Assembly: GCF_028890485.2 (NCBI RefSeq)
Contig: NZ_JARCHV010000001.1
Coordinates: forward strand, 844,698-908,697
Reading direction: 5' to 3'
DNA from: Planococcus sp. SK3692
GTDB lineage: Bacteria > Bacillota > Bacilli > Bacillales_A > Planococcaceae
DNA: 64,000 nucleotides
The notes below the pieces were generated by a model. It worked only from the letters and a program-made list of their open reading frames with translations. It was not told the origin of the DNA and did not search any database. Positions 42,017 through 51,194 of the stretch are shown here, in pieces (positions within the stretch are counted from its first letter, which is position 1; each line of letters starts with the position of its first letter). The position numbers were made by a program, and so were the translations under genes.

Positions 42017-42457
42017 CTATTTGGCAGGAGTTTGTTCCGTACTTCCCGCTTCAGATTTGCGGTAATCGAATTGCCATTGCACACCGAACTTGTCTTGGAC
42101 GACGCCGTATGCTTCGCTCCAATAACTTTCTTCAAATTCAAAGATGACTTTGCCGCTTTCCGCCAGCTTCTTAAAATCGGCTTTCATTTCACCCAACTCT
42201 TCCGAACGGACGGACACATGAAAATTACTGCCGAATGTCGCTGGTTTCCCGGGCATCGCGTCCGACAACAGCAAGTAATTGCCATAGAGCGGAATCGCTG
42301 CTTCCAAGATCAATTCCTTTAAATCCTCATCGAGTTTCGATCCTGGGTTGTCGCCGTAATGAATAACGGAAACGTCAGATACACCGAAGACGCCTTCATA
42401 ATAAGACAGTACCTCTTTGCAGTTCCCGTTAAAAATGATTTGTGGATGAATTGCCAC
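42017..42457 (-). CDS. VOC-family protein, PhnB-like
   Basis: A 146-residue protein with the glyoxalase/bleomycin-resistance fold of the PhnB group: PQIIFNGNCKEVLSYYEGVFG at the start and WSEAYGVVQDKFGVQWQFDY at the end, which carry the usual metal-site positions in part. GTG at 42457 is preceded by AGGAGG at eight bases. PhnB-like proteins have unknown roles, some near antibiotic resistance or thiol chemistry. Its neighbours give no clue. Confidence 0.85.
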   Translation of the reverse strand: MAIHPQIIFNGNCKEVLSYYEGVFGVSDVSVIHYGDNPGSKLDEDLKELILEAAIPLYGNYLLLSDAMPGKPATFGSNFHVSVRSEELGEMKADFKKLAESGKVIFEFEESYWSEAYGVVQDKFGVQWQFDYRKSEAGSTEQTPAK

Positions 42458-42529
42458 TTTTACGACCTCCTCTTGCGCTTTCCGTGTCGTCCTCTTTTCC
42501 CTACTGATTTCACCTTTAAACTTTCGCCT

Positions 42530-42952
42530 TTATTTCCAATTGGGCAGTTTCTTTAAAAATGAATAGACGATCGGTCCTAAAAAAACGGCTGCCAAAAACA
42601 GATAAAACGAGACCGAAGCGATGAGCACCGTAAAAATTCCGCTCCATAACGCTGCCACCGAATACAAAAACAGCAAGAGCAATGCCCAGACGATGCTGAT
42701 GCGAAGCGCAGCGTTTTTCATGCGAATCCGCCTCAGCGTCGCCAAACCCAATGACAACAGAAAAGCGGGGACCACCATCCACAATAAAGTACTTGTCGCC
42801 ATTTCACCTCTTACTTCATCGTTCAACAATAGCATGTCCGAACTGCCGGAAGTCGCCATCGTCACGAACAACCCGACAACCGTGATCAATGCATAAAGCC
42901 CTAAGCCGAATAATAGATCTTTGACCAATTCCACCGCTTTCCAGTTTTCCAA
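42530..42952 (-). CDS. Hypothetical four-helix membrane protein
   Basis: A 140-residue product with four membrane helices (LFGLGLYALITVVGLFVTMA; STLLWMVVPAFLLSLGLATL; ISIVWALLLLFLYSVAALW; LIASVSFYLFLAAVFLGPIV) and a short basic loop (RRIRMKNAALR). I do not know the family. TTG at 42952 follows AAGGAGGAAGGGCG. It lies between a VOC gene and a divergent acetyltransferase gene, with no clear operon partner. Confidence 0.6.
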   Translation of the reverse strand: MENWKAVELVKDLLFGLGLYALITVVGLFVTMATSGSSDMLLLNDEVRGEMATSTLLWMVVPAFLLSLGLATLRRIRMKNAALRISIVWALLLLFLYSVAALWSGIFTVLIASVSFYLFLAAVFLGPIVYSFLKKLPNWK

Positions 42953-43205
42953 CGCCCTTCCTCCTTATCGTTCCCTGGAACTTTTCGGCCACACAACCAC
43001 CAGGGAAACCAATGACTATTCCGATTAGTTCGCCGCCAGCTCTCCTTTCCCCTGCCAAGTTTTCAAATCCTCAACAGGGCTTTGCTGATACTGGACAGGC
43101 CGCCTTTAAAAAAACTTCCGCTTCAAGTCATGTTCCGCTTTGTAGTCCTGCCTGTAATACACTAAAATTATTATGCACCTACGACCTTTTAAGGAGTGAC
43201 GATAC

Positions 43206-44063
43206 ATGAACGAAACGATCCGCCAGTTGACCGATGATGATTTACAGGCTTTACAAGACATGGATACCGGTATCGACGATGATTATGTCATCCGGGTATT
43301 CGACCGGATTTCTACAGGGAATAACCGCCTATTCGGTTTGTTCCATGACGGCCGCCTGGCGAGTATTGGCGGCTATACCATTTTCGCAGGCAGCTATGCC
43401 ATGCTCGGGCGTATGCGAAGCGATGTGCGCTTCCGCGGCCAAAGCCTATCCTCCCGGCTGATGGCTTTTGTCCGCGATGCGGCGCTCGATCATCCCGGCA
43501 TCCGTTTTGTCGGCGCCAATACACAAGAATTCAATCTCCCGGCACGACGAGTACTGGAAAAAATCGGCCTGTCACAGCAAGCTGAATTATTTTCTGCAAT
43601 CGCAAAGAACGTGGAGCCTTTCGAAATCGGCGCAGTGCCATGGCGAAAAATCGCCAGTGCAGAAGAAAAAATGCGCTGGCTCGAGTTGGTCTACATCCGT
43701 TCCGGGCGGGTGTTTCCTTTTGAATGCTATTACCCATTTCCCGCGAGCCCTGACCTGTTTACAGGCCAAGCACTCGAGCAATGGGACTTCTATGAAAATC
43801 CGGACGGAGACCGGATCGTCATCACCAAGCACGATGTGAAAAAATACGATTACTTGCATACGCTTTACCCATGGGACGATTTATTCGAACAGCCAGGGTT
43901 GTGGGAAACTTTGCACGCACCACTCGAGAACATCCGTCGCGATTCTGAAGAAGGTGCTTTTGTCTGGATGGACCTGACGCGCAAGCAGGCTGGCACACTG
44001 CCAAATGGCCATCCATTTGAGCTGCCATCGCCTTGGTTTTTATACGGCACGGATATCCAGTAA
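43206..44063 (+). CDS. GNAT-family N-acetyltransferase
   Basis: A 285-residue acetyltransferase. The GNAT domain fills residues 1-140: IRQLTDDDLQALQDMD, the strand IGGYTIFAGSYAMLGRMRSD, then the acetyl-CoA loop VRFRGQSLSSRLMAFV and NLPARRVLEKIGL. The C-terminal half (about 145-285) is an extra domain of unknown role, Trp/Phe/Tyr-rich. AAGGAG lies eight bases before the ATG. Substrate is unknown. Confidence 0.8.
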   Translation: MNETIRQLTDDDLQALQDMDTGIDDDYVIRVFDRISTGNNRLFGLFHDGRLASIGGYTIFAGSYAMLGRMRSDVRFRGQSLSSRLMAFVRDAALDHPGIRFVGANTQEFNLPARRVLEKIGLSQQAELFSAIAKNVEPFEIGAVPWRKIASAEEKMRWLELVYIRSGRVFPFECYYPFPASPDLFTGQALEQWDFYENPDGDRIVITKHDVKKYDYLHTLYPWDDLFEQPGLWETLHAPLENIRRDSEEGAFVWMDLTRKQAGTLPNGHPFELPSPWFLYGTDIQ

Positions 44064-44254
44064 GTGATTCTCCTCTCCTTCTGATGTTTAAGTGCTATTT
44101 GTAAACTGGATTTAAGAGAAGAGGCTGTTCCAAAAGCTCACGCAACAGGGCTTTCGGGGCAACCCTTTTTTCTTTTTTTCCGCTGATGTTTCCGAATGCC
44201 AGTTTACAGGTAGTGAATAGGAAAGGCCCTTAACGCCAGAAAAGGAGATCGACC

Positions 44255-46069
44255 ATGAAAACAATTGATTACTGGGTCTATTTGGCCTTTTCCGCATTTA
44301 AATTATTCCTCTTTAGCTTGTACACCGATACGCCTTTTAGCTTCGGTTTCTTTTTGATCAGTTTCTCGAGTGCATTGCTTCTTTCAAGTTGGACCTTATT
44401 GATCGGTGCCCGCAAACGGCGCTGGATTTTATTGTCGCTTTTAGCACTGCACAGTTTCCTATTGATTTCAGACGTCTGGTATTACCGCTATTTCGGGGAC
44501 CTCTTATCCGTTCAATTGATTCCCTCGATGACGCAAATGAATGATGTAGGCGGTGGTTTTTTGAGTTTGATCCGCTGGACGGACTTCTTCTTTTTTGCTG
44601 ACTTCCTGCTGTTTCTTGCCTTCTTATTCATCTTGAAAAAGTACCGCATCGCGCCAAAGCAAGCGACGAACGGTAAATTGGCAGCTGTGATTGCTTCAAT
44701 CGGCCTGCTGGTATTTGCCGCCCCGCTCCTCACGAGCATCGTAAAAGGTGAACGCTGGCTGACAGGAGATGCCACCAGCAATATGCGGGAATACTACGAA
44801 CTTGGATTTTGGGGCTACCATGGCTATGATTTCGGGAAAGGCGTCGTTTCCATTTTCCGAGAGCCCGGACCATCCGAACAGGACAAAGCCCTGCTCCAGG
44901 AAGCTTCCGCAGAAATCGGCGCAACAAACAGCGGTGAGCAGCCGAATATTATTCTCGTCCAATTGGAATCGCTGCAGCGTTCCGTTATCGGCCAGGAAAT
45001 CGGCGGCGAAGAAGTAACGCCTTACTTGAACCAACTCGAAGAGGAAATGCTTTACTTCCCTTCTTTCCATCACCAAACCCATGAAGGACGCACATCGGAT
45101 GCAGAATTCGCCATCAACACATCGTTGCATCCTTTGCGCACAGGTTCTGTCTACACCCGTTTCCCGGACAGCACATTCGCCCCGCTTCCGGAAACCTTGC
45201 GAAAAGGCGGCTATGACACAGCTGCCATGCATGCTTATGAAGCAAGTTTCTGGAACCGCAATACCGTCTATAAGAACATCGGCTTTTCCCGCTTCTTCAG
45301 CGAAAAAGATTACCCCGATACGGAAAAAATCGGCATGGCCATCAACGATGAAGATTTCTTCCGGGCCTCAGTCGAACACATTCAACAGCTTGAAGAACCC
45401 TATTACGCTTTCATGATCGCCTTGAGCAGCCATATCCCTTACACGATTCCTGAGGATAAAAAAGAGTTGACGCTGCCAGGCTACGAAGATGAATTGCTTC
45501 AAAATTATTACCATACTGTCCATTATGTCGACGGTGCGGTCGAAGTACTCGTCGATGAACTTAAACAGCAAGACATGTGGGACGATTCGCTCGTCATTTT
45601 CTATGGTGACCACGATAGCGGATTGACCGAACAAGGCCGTGAAATGGCGAATAAGCTCGACGCCAATGGTACAACAGAACAATTCGAATTGTTCCGTGAA
45701 GTCCCCTTGTGGATCAAGCCGCCAAACCTGGCAGAAGGTGAAACGGTCGAAACCGTCGGCGGCCAAATCGATTTGGCCCCGACAATCTTAGAACTTGCGG
45801 GCATCGACCAAGGCTTCATGCTCGGCACTTCGTTGTTATCCGACACTGAAAGGCTCGTCGTTTTCCGCGATGGCTCGTTCCGAAAAGACGACCTGTATTT
45901 CAAGCCGGACCTGACGACCACACCAGGCACTGGTGAATGCTATTCAATCGAAAGCGGTGAAAAGATCGCCGGCGCAGAATGCGAGCCGTATATTGGCGAT
46001 GCGCTTGATCAATTGCGCATTTCGGATACCGTGATTGAAGACAACGCACTGGAATATATCGAACAATGA
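44255..46069 (+). CDS. LtaS-family glycerolphosphate transferase/sulfatase-like protein
   Basis: A 604-residue membrane enzyme: five N-terminal helices, then an extracellular alkaline-phosphatase-superfamily domain from about residue 229. NIILVQLESLQ supplies metal ligand Glu238, GRTSDAEF gives the catalytic Thr280, and YGDHDSG holds the later metal ligands. LtaS-type enzymes polymerise or prime glycerolphosphate for lipoteichoic acid. The sequence is closer in feel to the accessory YqgS/YvgJ branch than to the main synthase, so a primase or other role is possible. AAAAGGAGA precedes the ATG. Confidence 0.85.
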   Translation: MKTIDYWVYLAFSAFKLFLFSLYTDTPFSFGFFLISFSSALLLSSWTLLIGARKRRWILLSLLALHSFLLISDVWYYRYFGDLLSVQLIPSMTQMNDVGGGFLSLIRWTDFFFFADFLLFLAFLFILKKYRIAPKQATNGKLAAVIASIGLLVFAAPLLTSIVKGERWLTGDATSNMREYYELGFWGYHGYDFGKGVVSIFREPGPSEQDKALLQEASAEIGATNSGEQPNIILVQLESLQRSVIGQEIGGEEVTPYLNQLEEEMLYFPSFHHQTHEGRTSDAEFAINTSLHPLRTGSVYTRFPDSTFAPLPETLRKGGYDTAAMHAYEASFWNRNTVYKNIGFSRFFSEKDYPDTEKIGMAINDEDFFRASVEHIQQLEEPYYAFMIALSSHIPYTIPEDKKELTLPGYEDELLQNYYHTVHYVDGAVEVLVDELKQQDMWDDSLVIFYGDHDSGLTEQGREMANKLDANGTTEQFELFREVPLWIKPPNLAEGETVETVGGQIDLAPTILELAGIDQGFMLGTSLLSDTERLVVFRDGSFRKDDLYFKPDLTTTPGTGECYSIESGEKIAGAECEPYIGDALDQLRISDTVIEDNALEYIEQ

Positions 46070-46108
46070 AAAAAGCGTTGGACTCGAGAGGAGAGTCCAA
46101 CGCTTTTT
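46068..46108. terminator. Bidirectional terminator, LtaS-family / SDR
   Basis: AAAAAGCGTTGGACTC pairs with GAGTCCAACGCTTTTT; it overlaps both stop codons. Confidence 0.92.
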
Positions 46109-46907
46109 ATCTCATGACGCTGCCGCCGGAAATCTTCACCGATTCACCGACAATGTTCGGAGCGGCATCTGTTAACAAGAACGCTATCGTTTGGGCGACT
46201 TCTTGAGGAGTCGATAGCCGGTTCGAAGGAATTCCCGACTGCGCTTCTTCCAAGGCCTGCTCGATGGAAATCCCTTTTCGTTCCGCTTTTCTTCGAATGC
46301 TCGACCTTGCCATTTCCGTATCGACATATCCTGGGCATACGGCGTTGACGCGGATGCCATGCTCAATCGCTTCCAGCGCCATTGATTGCGTCCAACCAAC
46401 CACCGCGAATTTACTTGCTGCATATGCCGTGTTTCCAGCAGTGCCGCGAAGCCCTGAAAGAGAAGCTAGATTGACAATATCGCCTCTCCCTTCTTCCATC
46501 ATCCGCCTGTAGACCGATTGTGTCAGCATGAAAGTAGATGTGTAATTGATGTTCATCAAGTGTTCCAAAAATTCCTGGTCCAGTTCCTCTACTTGCTTTC
46601 CGCCAGCTGCTCCGGCTGAATTGACCAAACCGCCAATAAATCCAAGCTGCATTTCAGCAGTTTCGACCAACTGTTTTCGGTCGTTAGGATTCGTCAAATC
46701 TGCTGCGTGGACATGCAGCCGGCTATCATCCATCAAACCCTTTAATTCTTTTTCCAATTCCTTCAATTTATCCGCATTACGTCCAGTAACCGTCAATTTT
46801 GCCCCCATTTGCGCGACTGCTTTGGCCGTTTCCCAGCCGATGCCACCAGTCGCGCCAGTGACTAAAATATGTTTTTCAGCTAATGCTTGTGTATCAAAAA
46901 TAGCCAT
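46107..46907 (-). CDS. SDR-family oxidoreductase
   Basis: A 266-residue classical short-chain dehydrogenase. TGATGGIGWE binds the nucleotide; TGRNADKLKE after strand 2 suggests NADP; NSAGAAGG, Ser in NLASLSGLRG, Tyr and Lys in YAASKFAVVG form the catalytic set; CPGYVDTEMA follows. The C-terminal part RKAERKGISIEQALEEAQSG resembles the hydroxybutyrate dehydrogenase at 15.5 kb in length and position, so a hydroxy-acid substrate is possible. Single gene. Confidence 0.85.
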   Translation of the reverse strand: MAIFDTQALAEKHILVTGATGGIGWETAKAVAQMGAKLTVTGRNADKLKELEKELKGLMDDSRLHVHAADLTNPNDRKQLVETAEMQLGFIGGLVNSAGAAGGKQVEELDQEFLEHLMNINYTSTFMLTQSVYRRMMEEGRGDIVNLASLSGLRGTAGNTAYAASKFAVVGWTQSMALEAIEHGIRVNAVCPGYVDTEMARSSIRRKAERKGISIEQALEEAQSGIPSNRLSTPQEVAQTIAFLLTDAAPNIVGESVKISGGSVMR

Positions 46908-47117
46908 GGATCTACGCCTCCCTTGTGTGCAGTCATTCCCCTAATCGCAGCAGTTAAACATGAAAAGCGGCTGACAGCTTAGAAGCGACGTAAAGGCCAT
47001 ATATGGTATATACTGATGGGACGTGCACAAGTGCTGTCATTTTTTTCACTTCGAGCTATTTCAAGGCTGAAGACGAATTTCATCACTGCTTGGATATGCG
47101 TTACTGGAGGGAAAAAA

Positions 47118-47699
47118 ATGAACCAAAAAATGAGCGATTTCACTGAAACCTTGCGCCAGACAGATTATGCGCATATTTTATACTTGACTGAAGAAACGGA
47201 TCTTTATATAGAAAATGCCACATCTTATGTCTTAGACGGCGTACGGAATGGCGACCGGGTCTTGTTCGTCGAAAACCCACGGATTTATCCACAAATTCAA
47301 AAAAAGCTCCAGCAGTTATTGACTGCGGAAGAGCTGGATTTAGTCCACTATGTCAATAACTTCGATTTCTATTGGCGTAAAGGGAATTTCCATCCCGAGG
47401 CCATTTTGGAATATTTCGAGAGTATTGTCGGATCTTTCACTGCAGATGGACGACAGTGCCGGACATGGGGCCATATTGAATGGGGGAGCCAGGAAGATAT
47501 CGACCAAAAAGTCATCGATTACGAAATAGAAATCGACCGCTCCGTCCCGCAGCGAAAAGTCGTATCCGTATGCGCGTACGACGCACATCGCATCTCGGAT
47601 AGCTTGCGCGAACGGCTAATGCACTGCCATGGCTATTTGATGAAAGACCAAAGCATTTCCGCCTTATCTTTTTATGACGATGAAAAAGTCCGGAATTAG
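47118..47699 (+). CDS. MEDS-domain sensory protein
   Basis: A 193-residue cytoplasmic protein. HILYLTEETDLYIENATSYV, DGVRNGDRVLFVENP and the C-terminal VVSVCAYDAHRISDSLRERL fit the MEDS domain (found in DcmR and in sensor kinases of methylotrophs and methanogens), which is built like an inactive RecA fold. No output domain is attached. ATG at 47118 has GGAGGG upstream; the longer frame is unlikely. It lies 134 bases before a V4R-like/STAS protein, which may receive its signal. Confidence 0.75.
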   Translation: MNQKMSDFTETLRQTDYAHILYLTEETDLYIENATSYVLDGVRNGDRVLFVENPRIYPQIQKKLQQLLTAEELDLVHYVNNFDFYWRKGNFHPEAILEYFESIVGSFTADGRQCRTWGHIEWGSQEDIDQKVIDYEIEIDRSVPQRKVVSVCAYDAHRISDSLRERLMHCHGYLMKDQSISALSFYDDEKVRN

Positions 47700-47717
47700 A
47701 AATTCCGGACTTTTTTT
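47685..47717 (+). terminator. Terminator of the MEDS-domain gene
   Basis: AAAGTCCGGAATT pairs with AATTCCGGACTTT, then a T-run. The stop codon lies in the loop side of the stem. Confidence 0.9.
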
Positions 47718-47833
47718 CTTTTTCACCGCAAAGCTCTTCCAGTTAGATGCATATTTCCCGCGCACTCAGGGAATACTGAAACAACTGCCGATAAACGGCG
47801 CAGCGGACATAGAAGGAAGCGGAGGATACTGTC

Positions 47834-48856
47834 ATGAAACAAGAAATCACAGTCGGCGCAGCCGAGTTAAAATGGGATTTGGAAACAGGGGAAGTGCTCT
47901 TTGACGGAGGCGATGTCGTCTTTTTTTGGACTTCTGCCATGGAAACCTTTTTCGATACAATTCGTGAAATCACCGGGACCGAGGCCACCGATCTGGTACT
48001 TGAGACCACAGGATTCAGGCAAGGAATCGTGGTCGGTGAAGGTTTTCGCGAACTGAAGAATATCGATGCCAGCAATGTGGTCGACTGGATTTCCAATACT
48101 TACGCCCCGGCCGGCTGGGGCAAAGTGGAAATCGTTGAGATGGATATCGAAAACTCTACGTTTACGATGCATATACAGGACGACTGGGAATTCAAAATGA
48201 ACCAATTAAACCGTAAAGGCACAAAAGGAATTTTCGTCCCTTCCCATTATGCCGGCGTTTTAACGGGACTATTCGGCCAGAATTTCTGGTACCGGACCCT
48301 CCGCTACCAAAACGATGAACAGCCTTACAGCATTGTGGAATACTACCCGTCGGACGTTACCGTTCAGCAAAATATCCGGGAACTCGCAAGAAGACAGGAA
48401 GACCAGCACATCCGCCAGCTTGAAGAGATGGTCAGCGAAAAGACCAACATGCTCCAGAAACTGGTACGTGAACTTTCTTCTCCAGTCATTCCAGTGCTTG
48501 AAGGCATCATTGTCGTGCCAATGATCGGAAGCTACGACGAAGGCCGTACCGAAGATTTGATCAATAATACCTTGAATGAATTGCCGAGACATAAAGCCGA
48601 GTTCCTGCTGCTCGACCTGACCGGATTGAACAGCAATATTTCAGAGCATACTGCGCAACTGATCGATAAATTAGCAGCCGCCGCACGTTTGCTCGGCACA
48701 GAAACGATTTTGGTCGGCGTCTCGCCGGAACTCGCCATGATCATTACGCGCACTAAGCAAGACCTATCGAAATTCGAAACCTTGCAAAGCCTGCAGCATG
48801 GCATCTATTATGCCCTTGGCCGCAGCGGGCGTTCCATCAGCAAAAAAACCAAGTGA
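47834..48856 (+). CDS. V4R-like sensor fused to a stressosome-type STAS domain (RsbR-like)
   Basis: A 340-residue protein. The N-terminal about 175 residues look like a V4R/XylR_N-type ligand-binding domain (GFRQGIVVGEGFRELKN, WISNTYAPAGWGKVEIVEMD, FVPSHYAGVLTGLFGQNFWY). A helical linker (about 178-212) leads to a STAS domain with SSPVIPVLEGIIVVPMIGSY, as in RsbR. Aligned with B. subtilis RsbRA, the Thr171 site is Glu236 and the Thr205 site is Ser270, 34 residues apart in both. It may report to a stressosome that controls SigB. GGAGG precedes the ATG. The N-terminal assignment is less sure than the STAS one. Confidence 0.78.
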   Translation: MKQEITVGAAELKWDLETGEVLFDGGDVVFFWTSAMETFFDTIREITGTEATDLVLETTGFRQGIVVGEGFRELKNIDASNVVDWISNTYAPAGWGKVEIVEMDIENSTFTMHIQDDWEFKMNQLNRKGTKGIFVPSHYAGVLTGLFGQNFWYRTLRYQNDEQPYSIVEYYPSDVTVQQNIRELARRQEDQHIRQLEEMVSEKTNMLQKLVRELSSPVIPVLEGIIVVPMIGSYDEGRTEDLINNTLNELPRHKAEFLLLDLTGLNSNISEHTAQLIDKLAAAARLLGTETILVGVSPELAMIITRTKQDLSKFETLQSLQHGIYYALGRSGRSISKKTK

Positions 48857-48889
48857 AACGAGGAATTCCCTCGTTTCACTTGGTTTTTT
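48842..48889. terminator. Bidirectional terminator overlapping two stop codons
   Basis: AAAACCAAGTGAAACGAGG pairs with CCTCGTTTCACTTGGTTTT, loop GAATTC-like; it contains the stop codons of both convergent genes. Confidence 0.92.
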
Positions 48890-49238
48890 CATCTCCCTCC
48901 ACAGGCGGCCGTTTCAAAAAACGGCTGCCTGTGTTCATGTATAATAAAGCCGCACCGGTAAATCCAAGAAACAAGGCGACGCCGATATAGAACATCCAAC
49001 TTTTCTCAAGCAGCATGCCGGCAAACCAAAACAGCATCGTGAATGCCAAAGCAAATAATAACTTCCCGATAAAACGAGCCATCGCCGGGCCATCATATTT
49101 CTCTTTTTCTTCTTTGCGCATCGTGTTATAGCCAGCGATTAAAAAGCTCCCTTTTCCTCGCAGCATATAAAGCCCGAGGAGCACCATCATAACCGCCACC
49201 GCGCCGATGACCAATGCTCCTGATTTCATTTCATCCAT
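48876..49238 (-). CDS. DUF3784 membrane protein
   Basis: A 120-residue membrane protein. It has three helices and the DUF3784 signature GSFLIAGYNTMRKEEKEKYD in the first cytoplasmic loop. The ATG at 49238 (MDEMKSGALVIGAV) is preceded by GGGGG; the longer frame crosses into upstream non-coding DNA. Function is unknown. Two further tiny membrane genes lie upstream on the same strand. Confidence 0.8.
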   Translation of the reverse strand: MDEMKSGALVIGAVAVMMVLLGLYMLRGKGSFLIAGYNTMRKEEKEKYDGPAMARFIGKLLFALAFTMLFWFAGMLLEKSWMFYIGVALFLGFTGAALLYMNTGSRFLKRPPVEGDEKTK

Positions 49239-49379
49239 CCAACCCCCGCCTTGCCGCTTGGAATTCTTATTACTGTTTTTCATTCGGCAAAGACTGAAAA
49301 ATTCCTTTTCACGCATAAGAAAATCCTGCACCCGTCTTCCCTATGCAGGATTTTCTGTCTACCGCTTTCACATTTTCCG

Positions 49380-49478
49380 TTAATGTGTCCAATTTTTGAA
49401 TGAGAATACCATCCCGATGATGACAACAGCTATTCCGCCGAAAATGAGTATGGGCAACAGCCCAACAATGTCGGTCAT
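49380..49478 (-). CDS. 32-residue small membrane protein
   Basis: Frame MTDIVGLLPILIFGGIAVVI and twelve more residues ending FKNWTH, one membrane helix. AAGGAGG lies ten bases before the ATG, a strong ribosome site. No family is known to me. It is followed on the same strand by the DUF3784 gene. Confidence 0.55.
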   Translation of the reverse strand: MTDIVGLLPILIFGGIAVVIIGMVFSFKNWTH

Positions 49479-49555
49479 CTCAAGGGCACCTCCTTTTTTC
49501 TAATCATACGCCCATATTCATAAAAACGCCACAAAATTGTTTGATTTTTCAGTCA

Positions 49556-49654
49556 CTATTGGTTGCGCCGTTTACTGAATAAAACTAAGATGACAATAAG
49601 GACCGCTACTAAGGCTATCAACACGATCAAGCTGATCGGGATCCCAAAATTCAT
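49556..49654 (-). CDS. 32-residue small membrane protein with basic tail
   Basis: Frame MNFGIPISLIVLIALVAVLI, then a hydrophobic run and the basic end FSKRRNQ: one helix with its C-terminus probably in the cytoplasm. AGGTGA lies seven bases before the ATG at 49654; another ATG one codon upstream is possible. It is 77 bases upstream of the other 32-residue peptide gene on the same strand. Confidence 0.5.
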   Translation of the reverse strand: MNFGIPISLIVLIALVAVLIVILVLFSKRRNQ

Positions 49655-49721
49655 CATCCATTCACCTGCCCTCCTGACCAGAATAAGAGAATTTGGCATG
49701 ACTGAATCAACCACTCAAGCA

Positions 49722-49750
49722 AAAAAAGCCGCCGGCAGAACCGGCAGACC
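49722..49750 (-). terminator. Terminator of the PAP2 phosphatase gene
   Basis: Minus strand GCCGG and CCGGC pair around TTCTG, then GGCTTTTTTT. Short stem, long T-run. Confidence 0.7.
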
Positions 49751-49756
49751 TTATGT

Positions 49757-50491
49757 TTAAAATTTATCGACAACGGCCCTGTAAAGCGGCGCCAACACTT
49801 TACGCAAAGCTGTAACAGGCGGCACCGGGCTTCTCTGCTGCCATTGAATCCACTCGAGCGCCACCAGGCTCAACACAAGCCAGATGGTACCAGCGATATA
49901 GCCTGCGATAACATCACTTGGAAAATGTGCGCCAAGGTAAATCCGGCTGATGCCGATCAGCACGATCAGCACACTGAGCCCGAAAACCGATGCCCATTGC
50001 AACCACGGTGCCTGTCTGGTCCGAATAACCAAATAAATAAGAAATCCGTAGAAAATCAGCGACCCCATCGAATGGCCGCTCGGGAAACTATAGCCGACCG
50101 CATCGATCGTTTCGTTGATGCTTGGCCGCTCCCGGCTAAAGAAGTGCTTCAACAGCACCGTTAACAGTGAACCGCCGCCGACAGCCACCAAATAAAACAA
50201 GACGCCCCATTTGTCGCGCATTTTGACACCCAAGACCCATAAGACGCCAAGCGACATCAATACCAAAAACCAAACAGACCCAAGTTCAGTAATGACGAAC
50301 ATCGCCGTGTCCATCCAGCTGCTGCTGATCGTTCCCAGCAATTGAATGATGACTGCATCGAACACAGCCAATTCCTGATCGAGCATTTCATCCGCCAGTT
50401 CGGCAAATAGCATGATGAACAATGCCGAAAGCCCAAGACCCACAAGAAGCACAATGAAGGCAAAGCCTGATAATTTCGTTTCTCTATCCAT
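49757..50491 (-). CDS. PAP2-family membrane phosphatase
   Basis: A 244-residue protein with six membrane helices and the three PAP2 motifs in order: KHFFSRERP, PSGHSMGS and SRIYLGAHFPSDV, including the catalytic His residues. It dephosphorylates lipid pyrophosphates or phosphatidate; undecaprenyl-pyrophosphate recycling (YodM/BcrC-like) is a common role. Its first helix is at about residues 9-30. Single gene, divergent from the thioredoxin-like lipoprotein. Confidence 0.9.
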   Translation of the reverse strand: MDRETKLSGFAFIVLLVGLGLSALFIMLFAELADEMLDQELAVFDAVIIQLLGTISSSWMDTAMFVITELGSVWFLVLMSLGVLWVLGVKMRDKWGVLFYLVAVGGGSLLTVLLKHFFSRERPSINETIDAVGYSFPSGHSMGSLIFYGFLIYLVIRTRQAPWLQWASVFGLSVLIVLIGISRIYLGAHFPSDVIAGYIAGTIWLVLSLVALEWIQWQQRSPVPPVTALRKVLAPLYRAVVDKF

Positions 50492-50671
50492 CTAACCGCT
50501 CCTATACTTTTACTTACCGTCAGTTTACCCGACTTTGCCGATAAGTATGCCGTGTCCTTTCAGTTCCGTGGTTCAAAGGCCTCTATTTGGGGAATAACTC
50601 AAATAGATAGCAATTCCAGCAAGAAAACGCCAAATTCTTGCTCATTGCCCCCACCTGGAAGGATGATCACC

Positions 50672-51178
50672 ATGAAACTACCACTCCGGCTGCTTATGTT
50701 AGCTGCCCTCCTGCTCACTTTCACTTCCTGCTCGGAAGCGTTATCGGAAAACCGAGGCCCCGCGGCACCTGATTTTGCATTGCCTGACCTCGACGGCACA
50801 GTTCACCACCTCACAGACTACGAAGGCGAAAAAGTCTATCTATTCTTTTGGGCATCCTGGTGCTCGATTTGCCTTTCCGGATTGAACGAACTGGAAGAAT
50901 TGGCCGAAAGCGATAAAGACTTCACGATCCTCACCATCATCTCCCCCGGAACATACGCTGAACGAAATGCCAATGAGTTCAAAGCCTGGTTCTCGACCAT
51001 CGACCATGACGGCGATTTCATCGTCCTTCTCGATGATGGAGGAGAGGTATTCGGACAATTTGAAATGGAGGCCTATCCTAGCTCTGCCTGGATCAACTCC
51101 GCTGGGAGAATTACCGAACAACGCACCGGACACGTGACCAATGATGAAATACTCGAATTGATGAATTCGATTCGCTAG
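50672..51178 (+). CDS. Extracellular thioredoxin-like lipoprotein (TlpA/Etrx type)
   Basis: A 168-residue protein with a lipoprotein signal ending TFTSC (Cys20) and a thioredoxin fold: [13 protein letters not shown], active site WCSIC (Cys64, Cys67), then [12 protein letters not shown] with the cis-proline. It likely reduces the MsrAB enzyme encoded 16 bases downstream, as Etrx proteins do in pneumococcus. ATG at 50672 has GGAAGG nine bases before it. Its own electron donor, a CcdA-type membrane protein, is not in this window. Confidence 0.88.
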   Translation: MKLPLRLLMLAALLLTFTSCSEALSENRGPAAPDFALPDLDGTVHHLTDYEGEKVYLFFWASWCSICLSGLNELEELAESDKDFTILTIISPGTYAERNANEFKAWFSTIDHDGDFIVLLDDGGEVFGQFEMEAYPSSAWINSAGRITEQRTGHVTNDEILELMNSIR

Positions 51179-51194
51179 AAAGGCGGAACCACTG

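Noticed and set aside
44134-44185. Terminator before the LtaS-family gene
   Set aside because: A T-run is present but the stem (AGGG/CCCT) is only four bases, too weak to claim.
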